DNA of 32,827 bases from CADCWN01 sp039810045 (GCA_039810045.1 JBDHWF010000029.1:1-32827); one strand, 5' to 3'. Counted from the first letter of the stretch, positions 1 to 8,369 are shown. Program-made: numbers and translations. Notes: generated from the sequence alone by a model not told the origin.

Positions 1-263
1 TCACGCCGCACGGTCGCCTCTGGCGTTTCTCCCGCCTCGCAACGCCCACCCGGAATGATGTGGGGGCAACCATCGGGGTCGTGTATCACCAGGATCTGAT
101 CGTGCTGCCTGACAATGGCCCGAACCGAGGTAATCAACCCCGCAGGCAATGCGGGCAAGCCCAGATACCAGGCGAAGCGCAATGGCACCGGGGCCGCGGG
201 CGGCCCCCAGACCTCGTCGTTGGTTGCCACTGGCGACAGGGTTGGAGGTAGCCACTCAATCAT
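1..263 (-). CDS. Nudix hydrolase, 3' part cut by the window edge
   Basis: The minus-strand frame starting at ATG 263-261 gives 87 residues and then runs off the window. Near the cut end it reads GGRCEAGETPEATVRR followed by a codon starting GA (Glu or Asp). This fits the start of the Nudix box (GX5EX7REUXEEXGU), which binds Mg2+ in enzymes that hydrolyse nucleoside diphosphates linked to other groups. The preceding segment (VRQHDQILVIHDPDG) looks like the first beta strands of the fold. About 50 residues lie ahead of it, including a Trp/Pro-rich stretch. An AAGGTG Shine-Dalgarno lies 5 bases before the ATG. It is divergent from the LigB-like gene at 365. The substrate cannot be told from this fragment. 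A different frame over the same bases is open too but has no family features. Confidence 0.8.
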   Translation of the reverse strand, partial: MIEWLPPTLSPVATNDEVWGPPAAPVPLRFAWYLGLPALPAGLITSVRAIVRQHDQILVIHDPDGCPHIIPGGRCEAGETPEATVRR

Positions 264-364
264 TGCCACACCTTCTGTAACGGTCTAACGCCTCAATCGC
301 TCAAATCATGCTACCCTATTCCCTGACTAAACGTATAGGACAACCACCAAGGGAGGCATACACC

Positions 365-1198
365 ATGAGCGGATTAGTTTTTGCGGCGATCGCCCCACAT
401 GGGCATCTGGCCATCCCCGAAGCGCTGTCAGCTGCAGAACGCGACCTCGGCGGCGCAACGCAGGCGGCGATGGCCGAGCTAGGGCGACGGTTTGACGCCG
501 CCAAACCCGATGTCTCGATTATCCTGACGCCGCATAATGTCCACGTCGAAGGCGCGATGGCCGTGGTGATGGCGGGCAAGCTCCACGGCACGCTCGCCGA
601 CTGGACTAAAGCCCCGATCAGCCTGAACGCCACCACCGACCGCGCGCTCGGTCGGGCCGCGCTCGATGCGATCAACGCCGCCGGGGTGCCAGCCGTGGGA
701 ATCAGCTATGGCGGCAACGACCAACCAACGGCCACCGCCATCATCGATTGGGGCGTCGTAATTCCCCTCTGGTTCATGGGTGGGCGCAGCACGCCGCCCA
801 TCCCCACCGTGGTGATCAGCCCCGCCCGCGACCGCTCAGTCGCTGACCACGTAACCGCTGGCCGCGCTCTGGCTGCCGCCGCAGCAGCGTCGGGCAAGCG
901 CGTGGCGCTGATCGCCAGTTGCGACCATGGTCACGGCCACCTCGCCAGCGGCCCCTACGGCTTCGATCCCACCTCGGCGGTCTATGATCAGCAGGTGGTG
1001 GAGATCATCAAGGAGAATGCGCTGGGCAAGTTGCTCGATATTGACCCCGACTTCGTGGCCCAGGCCAAAGCCGATAGCTTCTGGCAGATGCTGATGCTGC
1101 ACGGTGCGCTTGGCGACGACTGGCAAGGGGAGTTTCTCTCCTACGAAGTCCCGACCTATTTTGGGATGATCTGTGCCGCCTACAGCCCCGCCCAATAG
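365..1198 (+). CDS. LigB-type class III extradiol dioxygenase-like protein
   Basis: 277-residue protein of the LigB / protocatechuate 4,5-dioxygenase-like fold (class III extradiol ring-cleavage, non-haem Fe(II)). Visible family features: APHGH with His12 near the N terminus, LTPHNVH (His57, His60), a GNDQPTATAIIDWG segment, SCDHGHGH (His188 region, the likely catalytic-base loop) and YEVPTYFGM near the C terminus with Glu261, in the place of the third metal ligand. These support an active metal site, but the substrate is not evident. No other aromatic-degradation gene is nearby, so a role outside ring cleavage is possible. The start is ATG 365, with GGGAGG 8 bases upstream. An upstream in-frame ATG at 308 has no ribosome site and would add a non-conserved N terminus. 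Confidence 0.8.
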   Translation: MSGLVFAAIAPHGHLAIPEALSAAERDLGGATQAAMAELGRRFDAAKPDVSIILTPHNVHVEGAMAVVMAGKLHGTLADWTKAPISLNATTDRALGRAALDAINAAGVPAVGISYGGNDQPTATAIIDWGVVIPLWFMGGRSTPPIPTVVISPARDRSVADHVTAGRALAAAAAASGKRVALIASCDHGHGHLASGPYGFDPTSAVYDQQVVEIIKENALGKLLDIDPDFVAQAKADSFWQMLMLHGALGDDWQGEFLSYEVPTYFGMICAAYSPAQ

Positions 1199-1316
1199 CG
1201 CGCGCCCGGTGTCGTGCAATGCTCCACAAGCACCGCAGTCCGCGCAGGCGACACCTCGCTGATTTGTGGTCATCACGTTTGCCTGCCGCCGCTGGGCGTT
1301 CTCTACAACCTCCCCC

Positions 1317-1345
1317 TTGACACCAGCGCACGGGTTGTGTATACT
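1317..1345 (+). promoter_or_regulatory. Near-consensus sigma-70 promoter
   Basis: TTGACA (1317-1322), a 17-base spacer, then TATACT (1340-1345). This is the best match to a housekeeping promoter in the window. It points at the VOC gene at 1432, leaving an untranslated leader of about 80 bases. Confidence 0.8.
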
Positions 1346-1354
1346 GTCCACATT

Positions 1355-1368
1355 AGAACAAAAGTTCT
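1355..1368. promoter_or_regulatory. LexA-like palindrome (AGAAC-N4-GTTCT)
   Basis: AGAACAAAAGTTCT is a perfect palindrome with 5-base arms around four A's. It matches the GAAC-N4-GTTC core of SOS boxes known from Gram-positive bacteria and green non-sulfur bacteria. It begins 9 bases after the -10 box, so it covers the start of the transcript, a typical place for a repressor. Another repressor with a similar site cannot be excluded. Confidence 0.5.
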
Positions 1369-1431
1369 GATAAAGAACGGGCCAATACCACCTGGATTGG
1401 CCGAAGTCAGCAAAAAGCAGGAGGAACGACA

Positions 1432-1842
1432 ATGGCTGGATTCACTCCATACCTGGGCTTTAAAGGGAACTGCCGCGAAGCGATGACCTTCTATCAAGAC
1501 TGCTTCAGGGGCAACCTGGAGCTGACGACCTTCGGCGAAGTGCCTGCTGATAGCCAGATGCCCCCCGAGGCGCACGACCTGATCATGCACGCGCAGATGC
1601 AGGCTGGTGATTTCGTCCTGTTTGGCTCCGATGGCATGGCCATTATGGGTGGCAACACTGAACCTGGTTCCGTCAGCATCAGCATCACGGCGATCCCCCT
1701 GGCTGAGCTACAGCAGTATTTTGACAAGCTCTCGCAAGGTGCTACCGATGTTCAACCCCTGAATAAGGAGTTTTTCGGAACCTACGGCCAACTCACCGAC
1801 AAATATGGCGTCAACTGGATGTTCCAAACTGAGCAAGACTAA
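1432..1842 (+). CDS. PhnB-like VOC family protein
   Basis: 136 residues of the vicinal-oxygen-chelate superfamily, in the PhnB / 3-demethylubiquinone-9 3-methyltransferase-like branch. The N terminus TPYLGFKGNCREAMTFYQDCF and the C-terminal GQLTDKYGVNWMF are typical, with a GDFVLFGSD strand in the middle. Length is normal for the family. Members are structurally well known, but most lack a proven reaction. AGGAGG lies 7 bases before the ATG. It is a single-gene unit behind the promoter at 1317, with a LexA-like operator at the transcript start, which suggests (inference) induction by DNA damage or a similar stress. Confidence 0.85.
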   Translation: MAGFTPYLGFKGNCREAMTFYQDCFRGNLELTTFGEVPADSQMPPEAHDLIMHAQMQAGDFVLFGSDGMAIMGGNTEPGSVSISITAIPLAELQQYFDKLSQGATDVQPLNKEFFGTYGQLTDKYGVNWMFQTEQD

Positions 1843-1973
1843 TATCCGCCCTATGGCCATTCAAGGTCGAGAAGCATTCCGAAGGCGCGGATCAGGCCGA
1901 TAGCGGCCTTGCCTTTCCGGCGGGGCTACTGGCCCCGCAGGAAAGAGACATCCCCACAGTGAGAGGAAATCCG

Positions 1974-2792
1974 ATGGCAGACACAATACCCCAGACCGGC
2001 TACGCCCCGGTGAATGGCCTCGCGCTCTACTACGAGATCCACGGCAGCGGCGCACCGCTGATTCTGATTCATGGCGGCTTCGGCCTGACCGAGATGTTCG
2101 GCGACCTGCTAGACACGCTCGCCGCGCATCGGCGGGTCATCGCAGTGGACCTCCAGGGGCACGGGCGCACTGCCGACATCGACCGCCCGCTCCGTATCGA
2201 GTCGCTGGCGGACGACATCGCCGCGCTGATCGCGCACCTCGGCCTCGGCAAGACCACCATCATGGGCTACTCGCTCGGTGGGAATGTCGCGTTGCAGACC
2301 ACCATCCGCCACCCAGAGGCCGTCGATCGGCTGATCGTGATCTCGATCGCCTACAGCAAGGCCGGTTGGTATCCCGCCCTGAACGCGGGCAGGGACCAGA
2401 TCACCGCACCGACCGGCGAGGCGATGAAGCAGACGCCGCTCTACGAGGCCTATGCCCGCGTCGCGCCGCGGCCCGAGGACTGGCCGCGGCTCTGGGAGAA
2501 GATGGGCGAGTCGATGCGGCGCGACTACAACTGGGCGGACGGCGTGGCCGCGATCACCGCGCCGACGATGATCGTCATGGGCGACGCCGACGCCATCAGC
2601 CCCGCCCACGCGGCGGCGTTCTTCGCCCTCCTTGGCGGTGGGCAACAGGACGGCTCGTGGGATCGATCGGGCGTGACGCAGCACCGGCTCGCCATCCTGC
2701 CCGACACGACCCACTACGACATCCTCGCATCGCCGCTCCTGCTCCCCGCCATCGTGCCCTTCCTCGATCCGGCGGGGGAGAAGATCCCCTGA
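1974..2792 (+). CDS. Alpha/beta hydrolase
   Basis: 272 residues with the alpha/beta hydrolase fold: oxyanion-hole motif LIHGG (residues 31-35), DLQGHGRT (59-66), nucleophile elbow GYSLGG with Ser100, acid in MGDADAIS (Asp204 or Asp206) and catalytic His247 in TTHYD. The triad is complete. Substrate is not evident: esterase, lactonase or haloperoxidase-like members share this pattern. The start is ATG 1974 with GAGAGG 7 bases upstream. The frame also has a GTG at 1959, which is less likely because the ribosome site would then lie inside the gene. No clear promoter was found in the preceding 130 bases. Confidence 0.85.
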   Translation: MADTIPQTGYAPVNGLALYYEIHGSGAPLILIHGGFGLTEMFGDLLDTLAAHRRVIAVDLQGHGRTADIDRPLRIESLADDIAALIAHLGLGKTTIMGYSLGGNVALQTTIRHPEAVDRLIVISIAYSKAGWYPALNAGRDQITAPTGEAMKQTPLYEAYARVAPRPEDWPRLWEKMGESMRRDYNWADGVAAITAPTMIVMGDADAISPAHAAAFFALLGGGQQDGSWDRSGVTQHRLAILPDTTHYDILASPLLLPAIVPFLDPAGEKIP

Positions 2793-2970
2793 ATCCCCAA
2801 TGCTGAGGGCTTTAACGCTTGTAGTGAGAGGTATGTGGCAGAGAACGGGCCTTACCTCCATGAGTACGGGAATCTGCGTGCCAGCCGTCCAGTAGCGGGC
2901 AAGTCGCCTCGATTCCTGAACATGAATAGACCCTGCATATACGCTTCATTGCTATTGACGAGGAGCCACG

Positions 2971-3561
2971 ATGCGGAAAGTGACGGTACTCAACAATCTG
3001 ACCCTGGATGGCGTCATGCAGGCGCCCGGTCGGCCAGACGAGGATCGCCGGGGCGGGTTTGACCGGGGCGGCTGGGCCAATGCCTATGACGACGAGGTCA
3101 AAGGACGCACGCTGGGCAAAGGGATGGCGAACGATGATGAACTGCTGTTTGGGCGCCGGACGTATGAAGACTTCCATCGTGTCTGGCATGGCCAGACGGA
3201 CAACCCATTTACGGCGGTGCTGGACAACAAACAGAAGTACGTCGCCTCGCGCACCCTGACCGAGCCGCTCCCCTGGCAAAACTCAACCGTACTGCACGGC
3301 GACGCTGCCGCTGCGGTCGCCGCCCTCAAACAAACCGCCGGGCCGAATCTGTTGATCATGGGCAGCGGAGCGCTGATCCAATCGCTGCGTCAGCACCACC
3401 TCATCGACGAGTATCTGCTGCTCATTTATCCTCTGGTTCTGGGCAATGGTCGGCGCATGTTCCCAGAAGGCAGTATCCCCAGCGATCTACGGCTGATTGA
3501 CCAACCAGTCATCACCACCACGGGAGTGATTATCGCCACCTACCAGCCCGCCGACAGCTAA
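2971..3561 (+). CDS. Dihydrofolate reductase-fold protein (RibD C-terminal family)
   Basis: 196 residues of the RibD_C / YyaP-YwjB-like family, which has the dihydrofolate-reductase fold and binds NADPH. Recognisable parts: the N-terminal KVTVLNNLTLDGVMQAPG, LLFGRRTYEDF, the KYVASRTL strand, LLIMGSGALIQSL (nucleotide-binding glycine segment) and the C-terminal YPLVLGNGRRMF. The family is widespread and mostly uncharacterised as to substrate; true folate reduction is not implied. Start ATG 2971 follows GAGGAG. A long hairpin follows 33 bases after the stop. Confidence 0.85.
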   Translation: MRKVTVLNNLTLDGVMQAPGRPDEDRRGGFDRGGWANAYDDEVKGRTLGKGMANDDELLFGRRTYEDFHRVWHGQTDNPFTAVLDNKQKYVASRTLTEPLPWQNSTVLHGDAAAAVAALKQTAGPNLLIMGSGALIQSLRQHHLIDEYLLLIYPLVLGNGRRMFPEGSIPSDLRLIDQPVITTTGVIIATYQPADS

Positions 3562-3594
3562 TCACCTACTGGCGACGCAATAGATCCCGAATAC

Positions 3595-3632
3595 GAGCAG
3601 CGCCCCGATCAGAGTCGATCGGGGCGCTGCTC
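3595..3632. terminator. 16-bp hairpin between convergent genes
   Basis: A perfect 16-bp stem (arms 3595-3610 and 3617-3632) with a 6-base loop lies between the convergent reductase and cupin genes, so it can stop transcription from both sides. The base sequence following it has only a weak T-run (CTTAGTTC) on the plus strand and none on the minus strand. Confidence 0.75.
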
Positions 3633-3663
3633 CTTAGTTCATCTGGCTCAACAAGCCTGGGGC

Positions 3664-4089
3664 TTACGCTGGCCCAAGCCGCGCACCCTCAGGTGCAGGG
3701 GGCTTATTCTCGCGGTCGTAGCGATGGAACTCGCCCGTTGGTGTCATGGCGATCCGAATCGATGGCTTGTCCCCATGCACCTGAATGAAATGATAGGTAT
3801 TCGCTGGGGCGATAATGTATTCTCCCGCTTTGACATGGATTGGCGTATCCTGCTGTCCCTCCAACGTCCAGGAAAGCTCGCCCTCATAGATGTACCAGAT
3901 CTCCGGCGTCAGATGATAATGCCAGTCGTTCTGATGTCCAGGGTTCTGGCAGATCACCGTGATATTGTAATGGTCGTTCACGGCGATTCGATGCGCCCAG
4001 GGGGCTGCCCCCATCGCCTCTTTGACCTGCTCGACACTGACCTTGAACTGATTATCTACTCCGAGTACAGGTGCCGTCGTTGCGGTCAT
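3664..4089 (-). CDS. Cupin-domain protein
   Basis: 141 residues with one cupin barrel. The first motif contains HYHLTPEIWYIYEGELSW, giving metal ligands His57, His59 and Glu63; the second has ANTYHF with His100. The four-ligand set is intact, so a metal-dependent enzyme or sugar-binding role is plausible. It is the last gene of a minus-strand set after the carbohydrate permease, with a 51-base gap and a strong AAGGAGG site, so it is probably co-transcribed with the transporter. That suggests work on the imported sugar or a derivative, for example isomerisation (inference). Confidence 0.85.
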   Translation of the reverse strand: MTATTAPVLGVDNQFKVSVEQVKEAMGAAPWAHRIAVNDHYNITVICQNPGHQNDWHYHLTPEIWYIYEGELSWTLEGQQDTPIHVKAGEYIIAPANTYHFIQVHGDKPSIRIAMTPTGEFHRYDRENKPPAPEGARLGPA

Positions 4090-4140
4090 CGCGTGCCTTC
4101 CTCCTTGCGTGCTCGTACCAACCTCGTGACTCGCTGAAGA

Positions 4141-6327
4141 TTAGCCCTTCACCGAGCCTGCCGTCAACCCTTCAACCATGAACCGTTGCGCTAGCATATA
4201 GACAATCGTGACGGGGATCGCCATCATAATCGATGCAGCCATCATCCGCCCAAACGGGAAAATATCGCCGATCACCATCTTGCCAAGCCCTACCGCCAGG
4301 GTTGTCAGCGACTCTGGCCGCACAAAGACATAGGCAAAGAGGAAATCGTTGAACGCGCCCGTCAGCGCGAACAGGCCCACCGTGAGCAATGCCGGCAGCG
4401 TCAGCGGCAAGATCACCCGGAAGAACGCCTGGAAGTGGTTACAACCATCGATCAGGGCGGCTTCCTCCAGCTCACCAGGGATAGCGCGATAGTAGCCCAT
4501 CAACAGCCAGCAGGCAAACGGTAGGCCGAAGGTGGGATAGGCGACCATCAGCACTTTCAACGTATTGACCAGTTGCAAGCGGGTGAAGATCTCATAAAGT
4601 GGGACAAAGATGATAATCCCTGGCAGCAGGTAGGTAAACAGAATCGCCGTGGAGAGGAAGCCCGCCAGCCGCCACTTCAAGCGTACCAGCGCGTAGGCTC
4701 CCAACGCCCCCACCAGCACCGAGATCAGGCAACTGACCAGGGCGACCTGGGTCGTATTCGCGAACCAGCGCAGATACTGCGTCTCTTGCAACATATAGCG
4801 GAAGTTCTCAGTAGTCCAGGGATTCGGCCAGAAGATATCGCGGAACTCCCGAATCTGCGGGTCGGTCTTGAACGCCGTTACAAAGACCCAATAGAACGGG
4901 AATAACTCAAAGAAGAGCAACGCCCCCAGCGCGATCCCCACGCCCACCGTGCCCAACCGGCCCATCAGCTTCACCCGCGCCAGCTTCCGCCGATAGGCCT
5001 CGGGGCTGAGGGTCGTCGCCTGCTGTCGCCCACGGCTAAAGCTGCCAAGCAGTCGCTCAACAATCCCCGTTTTCACGATGACAAAGAGCGGTAAGCCAAC
5101 GGCAAAGAACGGCAACCCGAACACCAACACCGAGAGCGCCGCCGCCCCCACCAGGATGATGCACCAACGCAGCCAACTGAGCATACTTTCGCTGCGACTA
5201 TTACTCAGTTGATCGTCGCGCACCAGGTAGCCCGCCACCACAATCGCCACCAGTAAGATCGGCAAGGCCCAGATCGGCGTCGTAATCTGCGTCAGCAGCG
5301 CCAGACTTGCCACCCCAACCAGGGCCAGCAACGCCCAGGCTCCGACCTTCGAGGCCACCGTTTCTTTCGCCTCCAGGCGGGCGGGATCACCACGCATATA
5401 GCGACCAAGAATCACGATCAGCAACAGCAGAATCGGCACCACCGCCATCGCGACAGCCGTTGCCAGACTATACCGCCGCTCGTTGAAGATCTCGTAGGCC
5501 AGAATCGAGAAGACCCGCGTCGCCCCGCCAGGACCACCGCCGGTCAACAGGTAGATCAGGCCAAAGGCGTTGAGCGTAAAGATCATTGAGAGGAGGCAGG
5601 CGACAATCACGACGTAGCGCAATCCCGGCAGCGTGATATTCAGGAACCGCTGCCAGGCGTTCGCCCCATCGACCGCCGCCGCATCATAGAGATCGTTATC
5701 AATTGATTTCAGCCCAGAGAGCAGGGTCAGGGTGAAGAACGGAATCCCCTTCCAGATATTGACCACAATCACGGCGGGCAACGCCAGATTGTAATCACCA
5801 GTCCAGGCGATCCCCTTCGTAATCAGCCCCATTGACTGCAACAACAGGTTCAACCCACCAAAAACAGGATCATACAGGCCGCGCCAGGTGAGCGCGGCAA
5901 CGACCTCTGGCACAATCCACGGCAGTAAGACCAACCCGGTAAAGACGCTGCGGAATCGCTTGATTTTGTGCAACATCAACGCCGCGCTGAGGCCGATCCA
6001 GAACTTGAAAAAGACCGAGACCACCGCAAACTTGACCGTATGGACTACCGCATCTCGAAACTGCGAATCGGCCCAGATTCTGGTGTAGTTATCGAAGCCG
6101 ACAAAGCCGCGATTGACCACACCAACCGAGCTATAAAAACTTAGGATGATCGCCCGCAGCAGTGGAATCCCAATCAGGCCAAAGAGCAGCAACACCAATG
6201 GGGCCGCAAAAACGGCAGCTACCGCCCAATCTGGGCCAAGTAACCGTTTCGAGGTGGCCCAAAAACCGCTGGATTGATGCGTACCCGCCCGCTGGGCCGT
6301 TGTATCGTGGGCTGAGCCAACCGCCAT
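4141..6327 (-). CDS. Fused MalF-MalG-type sugar ABC permease
   Basis: A 728-residue protein holding two complete carbohydrate ABC permeases of the CUT1 (MalFG) type. The first half (about residues 30-312) ends its domain with the EAA-type cytoplasmic loop at 214-235 (DAAAVDGANAWQRF) and the LTGGGPGGAT segment typical of MalF/UgpA proteins. The second half (about 455-728) has the loop EEAALIDGCNHFQAF at 621-635 and a MalG-like C terminus. Between them (about 328-425) lies an extra hydrophobic region with several predicted membrane segments. The two halves are normally separate proteins. The frame is open throughout and each half has its own intact loop, so this is a real fusion, not a read-through of a stop. 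AGGAG precedes the ATG. No ATPase gene is nearby. Confidence 0.9.
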   Translation of the reverse strand: MAVGSAHDTTAQRAGTHQSSGFWATSKRLLGPDWAVAAVFAAPLVLLLFGLIGIPLLRAIILSFYSSVGVVNRGFVGFDNYTRIWADSQFRDAVVHTVKFAVVSVFFKFWIGLSAALMLHKIKRFRSVFTGLVLLPWIVPEVVAALTWRGLYDPVFGGLNLLLQSMGLITKGIAWTGDYNLALPAVIVVNIWKGIPFFTLTLLSGLKSIDNDLYDAAAVDGANAWQRFLNITLPGLRYVVIVACLLSMIFTLNAFGLIYLLTGGGPGGATRVFSILAYEIFNERRYSLATAVAMAVVPILLLLIVILGRYMRGDPARLEAKETVASKVGAWALLALVGVASLALLTQITTPIWALPILLVAIVVAGYLVRDDQLSNSRSESMLSWLRWCIILVGAAALSVLVFGLPFFAVGLPLFVIVKTGIVERLLGSFSRGRQQATTLSPEAYRRKLARVKLMGRLGTVGVGIALGALLFFELFPFYWVFVTAFKTDPQIREFRDIFWPNPWTTENFRYMLQETQYLRWFANTTQVALVSCLISVLVGALGAYALVRLKWRLAGFLSTAILFTYLLPGIIIFVPLYEIFTRLQLVNTLKVLMVAYPTFGLPFACWLLMGYYRAIPGELEEAALIDGCNHFQAFFRVILPLTLPALLTVGLFALTGAFNDFLFAYVFVRPESLTTLAVGLGKMVIGDIFPFGRMMAASIMMAIPVTIVYMLAQRFMVEGLTAGSVKG

Positions 6328-6371
6328 CGGCCTGCTCCTTTCAGCTACAGATCGCTGGACTCAAGAGGACC

Positions 6372-6409
6372 GCTGGCGTGGTGAGTCTTTGCAAGCCCAC
6401 CACGCCAGC
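6372..6409 (-). terminator. Intra-operon hairpin between binding protein and permease
   Basis: A perfect 12-bp stem (6372-6383 with 6398-6409) with a 14-base loop lies in the 92-base gap between the binding-protein stop and the permease start. It has no U-tract. Such hairpins between a binding-protein gene and its permease commonly stabilise the upstream message or reduce read-through, so that more binding protein than permease is made. Confidence 0.55.
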
Positions 6410-6419
6410 CAGCGTGCAT

Positions 6420-8015
6420 CTATGCGCCTTTGAGCCCAAAGTCCTTGAAGATTTGCACGAACCGATTGGCGTAGTCTTTCGCCACGTCCTCCGCGCTCTT
6501 GCCCTGGAGCACTTCGGCCATCATGTCGGTGTAGTAGTTCCCACCACCAATCGCATCGACCGCCGCCGAGCTTGGGCCAGGGAACCGCAGCCCGGTGAAC
6601 CGATCGGTCGGGTAGGCCAGTGGTTCAGACGCCTTGGCGTTGACATCGTTCTGCACCAGCGGATTCGACCAGCCATTCTTGTATGGTGGCAAGACATAGC
6701 CAGGAGAGGTCACAAGCAGTTGATTCAACACTGGCTCGGAGATCAGGTGCCGCATCAGATCGTAGGCAGCATCTTTGTTCTTGGTCCCCTTGATCAGGTG
6801 CAACCGCGCGCCAGCGAGCGAGTCCAGATACTTGTTATCTTTGTTCCGCCGTGGGCGGGGGATAAAGAGGATCTCCTTGGCGAACGGCACTTTGTCGTAG
6901 ACCGCCTTCGCGTACATCGTCCCCGCATTATCGGTGATCGCGATCGTCCCAGCCAGGAACGCTTCATTGTTTGACGTATCGATCCAGGAGAGGATCCCCG
7001 GCGGCAACATCTTCGCCCATTTCGGATCGCTGAACGTTTCCTTCAACCACTTCAACCCGGCAATCGTCTCCGGCGAGTTGAAGGTGATCAGTTGGCCCGA
7101 CTCATCCTGCAATTGGCTGCCAAACCGCAGCAATGGTTGTTGCACATTGGTCGTACCATCACCAGAACGGTTGATCGTCAATCCCCAACCCCACATCTTA
7201 TTATCGGGGTCCGAGATCTTCAGGGCTGCATCACGCATTTTGTCGTACGTATCGAGGTCTTTGACTGGGTCAAGGCCCGCTTTCGCCAGGATATCCTTGC
7301 GAACATAGGCCCCACCAGCGCGGCCATAGAACGGCAGCCCCCACCAGTCATTATCAAAGAAGGTGGAATCTTCGTACCCAGGATAGGTCGCGCCATACTT
7401 GGCGATCGCCTCTTTGGTCAGGTCAGTCACCTTCTCAAAGACGCCCTGCGACTGATATTGCCGCACGCCAATATCGTGGAACATGATATCTGGCGGATTC
7501 CCCGCCTGCACCGCCGCGATCAGCGTCGTCAGCAGGTCGCTACCGCCCTGGAACCCAGAGGCATAGGAGATATCAAGGTCCCAGCCCTGCGCCTTACAGA
7601 ACTCTTGAATCTCGGCCCGCAAGAAGGCGTTGTGGTCGGGGTGAAAATCTTGATTCTGAATAAAGCCGAGCTTGCCAGTAACCTTCGCGCTCGACTTCGC
7701 GCGGGGGATACCGGCAATTGCCGTTGGCGTGGGTGGGGCCGCCGATGGCGCAGCCGAGGCCGCCCCGCTGGCTGAGGCAGCACCACTCGCTGAAGGCCGT
7801 GCCGAACCCGCTGCTGAACCAGCCGCACTCGATGCTGCCGGAGCAGAGGATGACGCAGCCGTTGGCACGGGCGTTGGCAAACTTGTCCCACACGCCGCGA
7901 GGATGGGGAGTGCAGCAAAACCAGCACCGGCTATCCCAAGTCGACGCAGAAATTGCCGCCGACTCAACTGGCCTTGCTCGCCTACACCATGATCGTGTTT
8001 GTCGCCTGTGCCCAT
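6420..8015 (-). CDS. Sugar ABC transporter substrate-binding lipoprotein (Tat)
   Basis: 531 residues. The N terminus has a twin-arginine signal (SRRQFL, Arg19-Arg20), a hydrophobic segment and a lipobox ending at Cys42 (LAAC). It is therefore probably exported folded and lipid-anchored. Residues 43-107 are a low-complexity Ala/Ser/Pro linker. The rest looks like an extracellular solute-binding protein family 1 fold (for example PDIMFHDIG, WWGLPFYGRAGGAYVRKDIL, and the C-terminal AEVLQGKSAEDVAKDYANRF). Together with the fused permease it forms a carbohydrate importer. Start ATG 8015 has GGAGG 7 bases upstream; the longer frame to 8129 has no ribosome site and would bury the Tat signal. Confidence 0.9.
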   Translation of the reverse strand: MGTGDKHDHGVGEQGQLSRRQFLRRLGIAGAGFAALPILAACGTSLPTPVPTAASSSAPAASSAAGSAAGSARPSASGAASASGAASAAPSAAPPTPTAIAGIPRAKSSAKVTGKLGFIQNQDFHPDHNAFLRAEIQEFCKAQGWDLDISYASGFQGGSDLLTTLIAAVQAGNPPDIMFHDIGVRQYQSQGVFEKVTDLTKEAIAKYGATYPGYEDSTFFDNDWWGLPFYGRAGGAYVRKDILAKAGLDPVKDLDTYDKMRDAALKISDPDNKMWGWGLTINRSGDGTTNVQQPLLRFGSQLQDESGQLITFNSPETIAGLKWLKETFSDPKWAKMLPPGILSWIDTSNNEAFLAGTIAITDNAGTMYAKAVYDKVPFAKEILFIPRPRRNKDNKYLDSLAGARLHLIKGTKNKDAAYDLMRHLISEPVLNQLLVTSPGYVLPPYKNGWSNPLVQNDVNAKASEPLAYPTDRFTGLRFPGPSSAAVDAIGGGNYYTDMMAEVLQGKSAEDVAKDYANRFVQIFKDFGLKGA

Positions 8016-8231
8016 AGAAGATCCTCCAGTCACTACCACGTTGTCGAGGGTACACCTACGCATCAGGAATCCTTCACAAAACGGGCCACGAAAGCCACCA
8101 ACACATCTACGATCAGGGGGATATTGCATAACTCAGCAATTATAAAATCGTAGGGAACAGCAACAGTGCGGTGCGTCGCAACTCATGGCCGTACTTTGCG
8201 TCGTTATCCTGTGGACTTTGCGTATATACCC

Positions 8232-8261
8232 ATCATACCGACTACAGTCAGTCAGTGTCAA
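8232..8261 (-). promoter_or_regulatory. Promoter of the sugar ABC operon
   Basis: On the minus strand: TTGACA (8261-8256), an 18-base spacer, TATGAT (8237-8232). It points at the binding-protein gene that starts at 8015. Confidence 0.7.
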
Positions 8262-8296
8262 GCGATTTATCATCTTAGCGGTAAGACCAGAAGTCT

Positions 8297-8310
8297 GTCT
8301 GATGTCAGAC
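8297..8310. promoter_or_regulatory. Candidate operator, GTCTGA-N2-TCAGAC
   Basis: A perfect palindrome with 6-base arms lies about 36 bases upstream of the -35 box. On the minus strand it is read as TGGTCTGACATCAGAC, and TGGTCTGAC resembles a GntR/FadR-family half-site (TGGTCnGACCA). The position suits an activator or an upstream repressor site. No regulator gene is adjacent. Confidence 0.4.
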
Positions 8311-8354
8311 CACCAGGACTTGTGCAGCATTTGCGGACACGGATTAACCACACT

Positions 8355-8369
8355 GGGCGTTTTCCGCCC
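8355..8369 (-). terminator. Small hairpin downstream of the M20 gene
   Basis: GGGCG (8355-8359), a 5-base loop and CGCCC (8365-8369), about 55 bases beyond the stop of the M20 gene on the minus strand. The stem is short and there is no U-tract, so this is a weak call. Confidence 0.25.

Noticed and set aside
2109..2861. 250-residue minus-strand frame
   Set aside because: It is antisense to the alpha/beta hydrolase, which has a full catalytic triad, and has no recognisable motif of its own.
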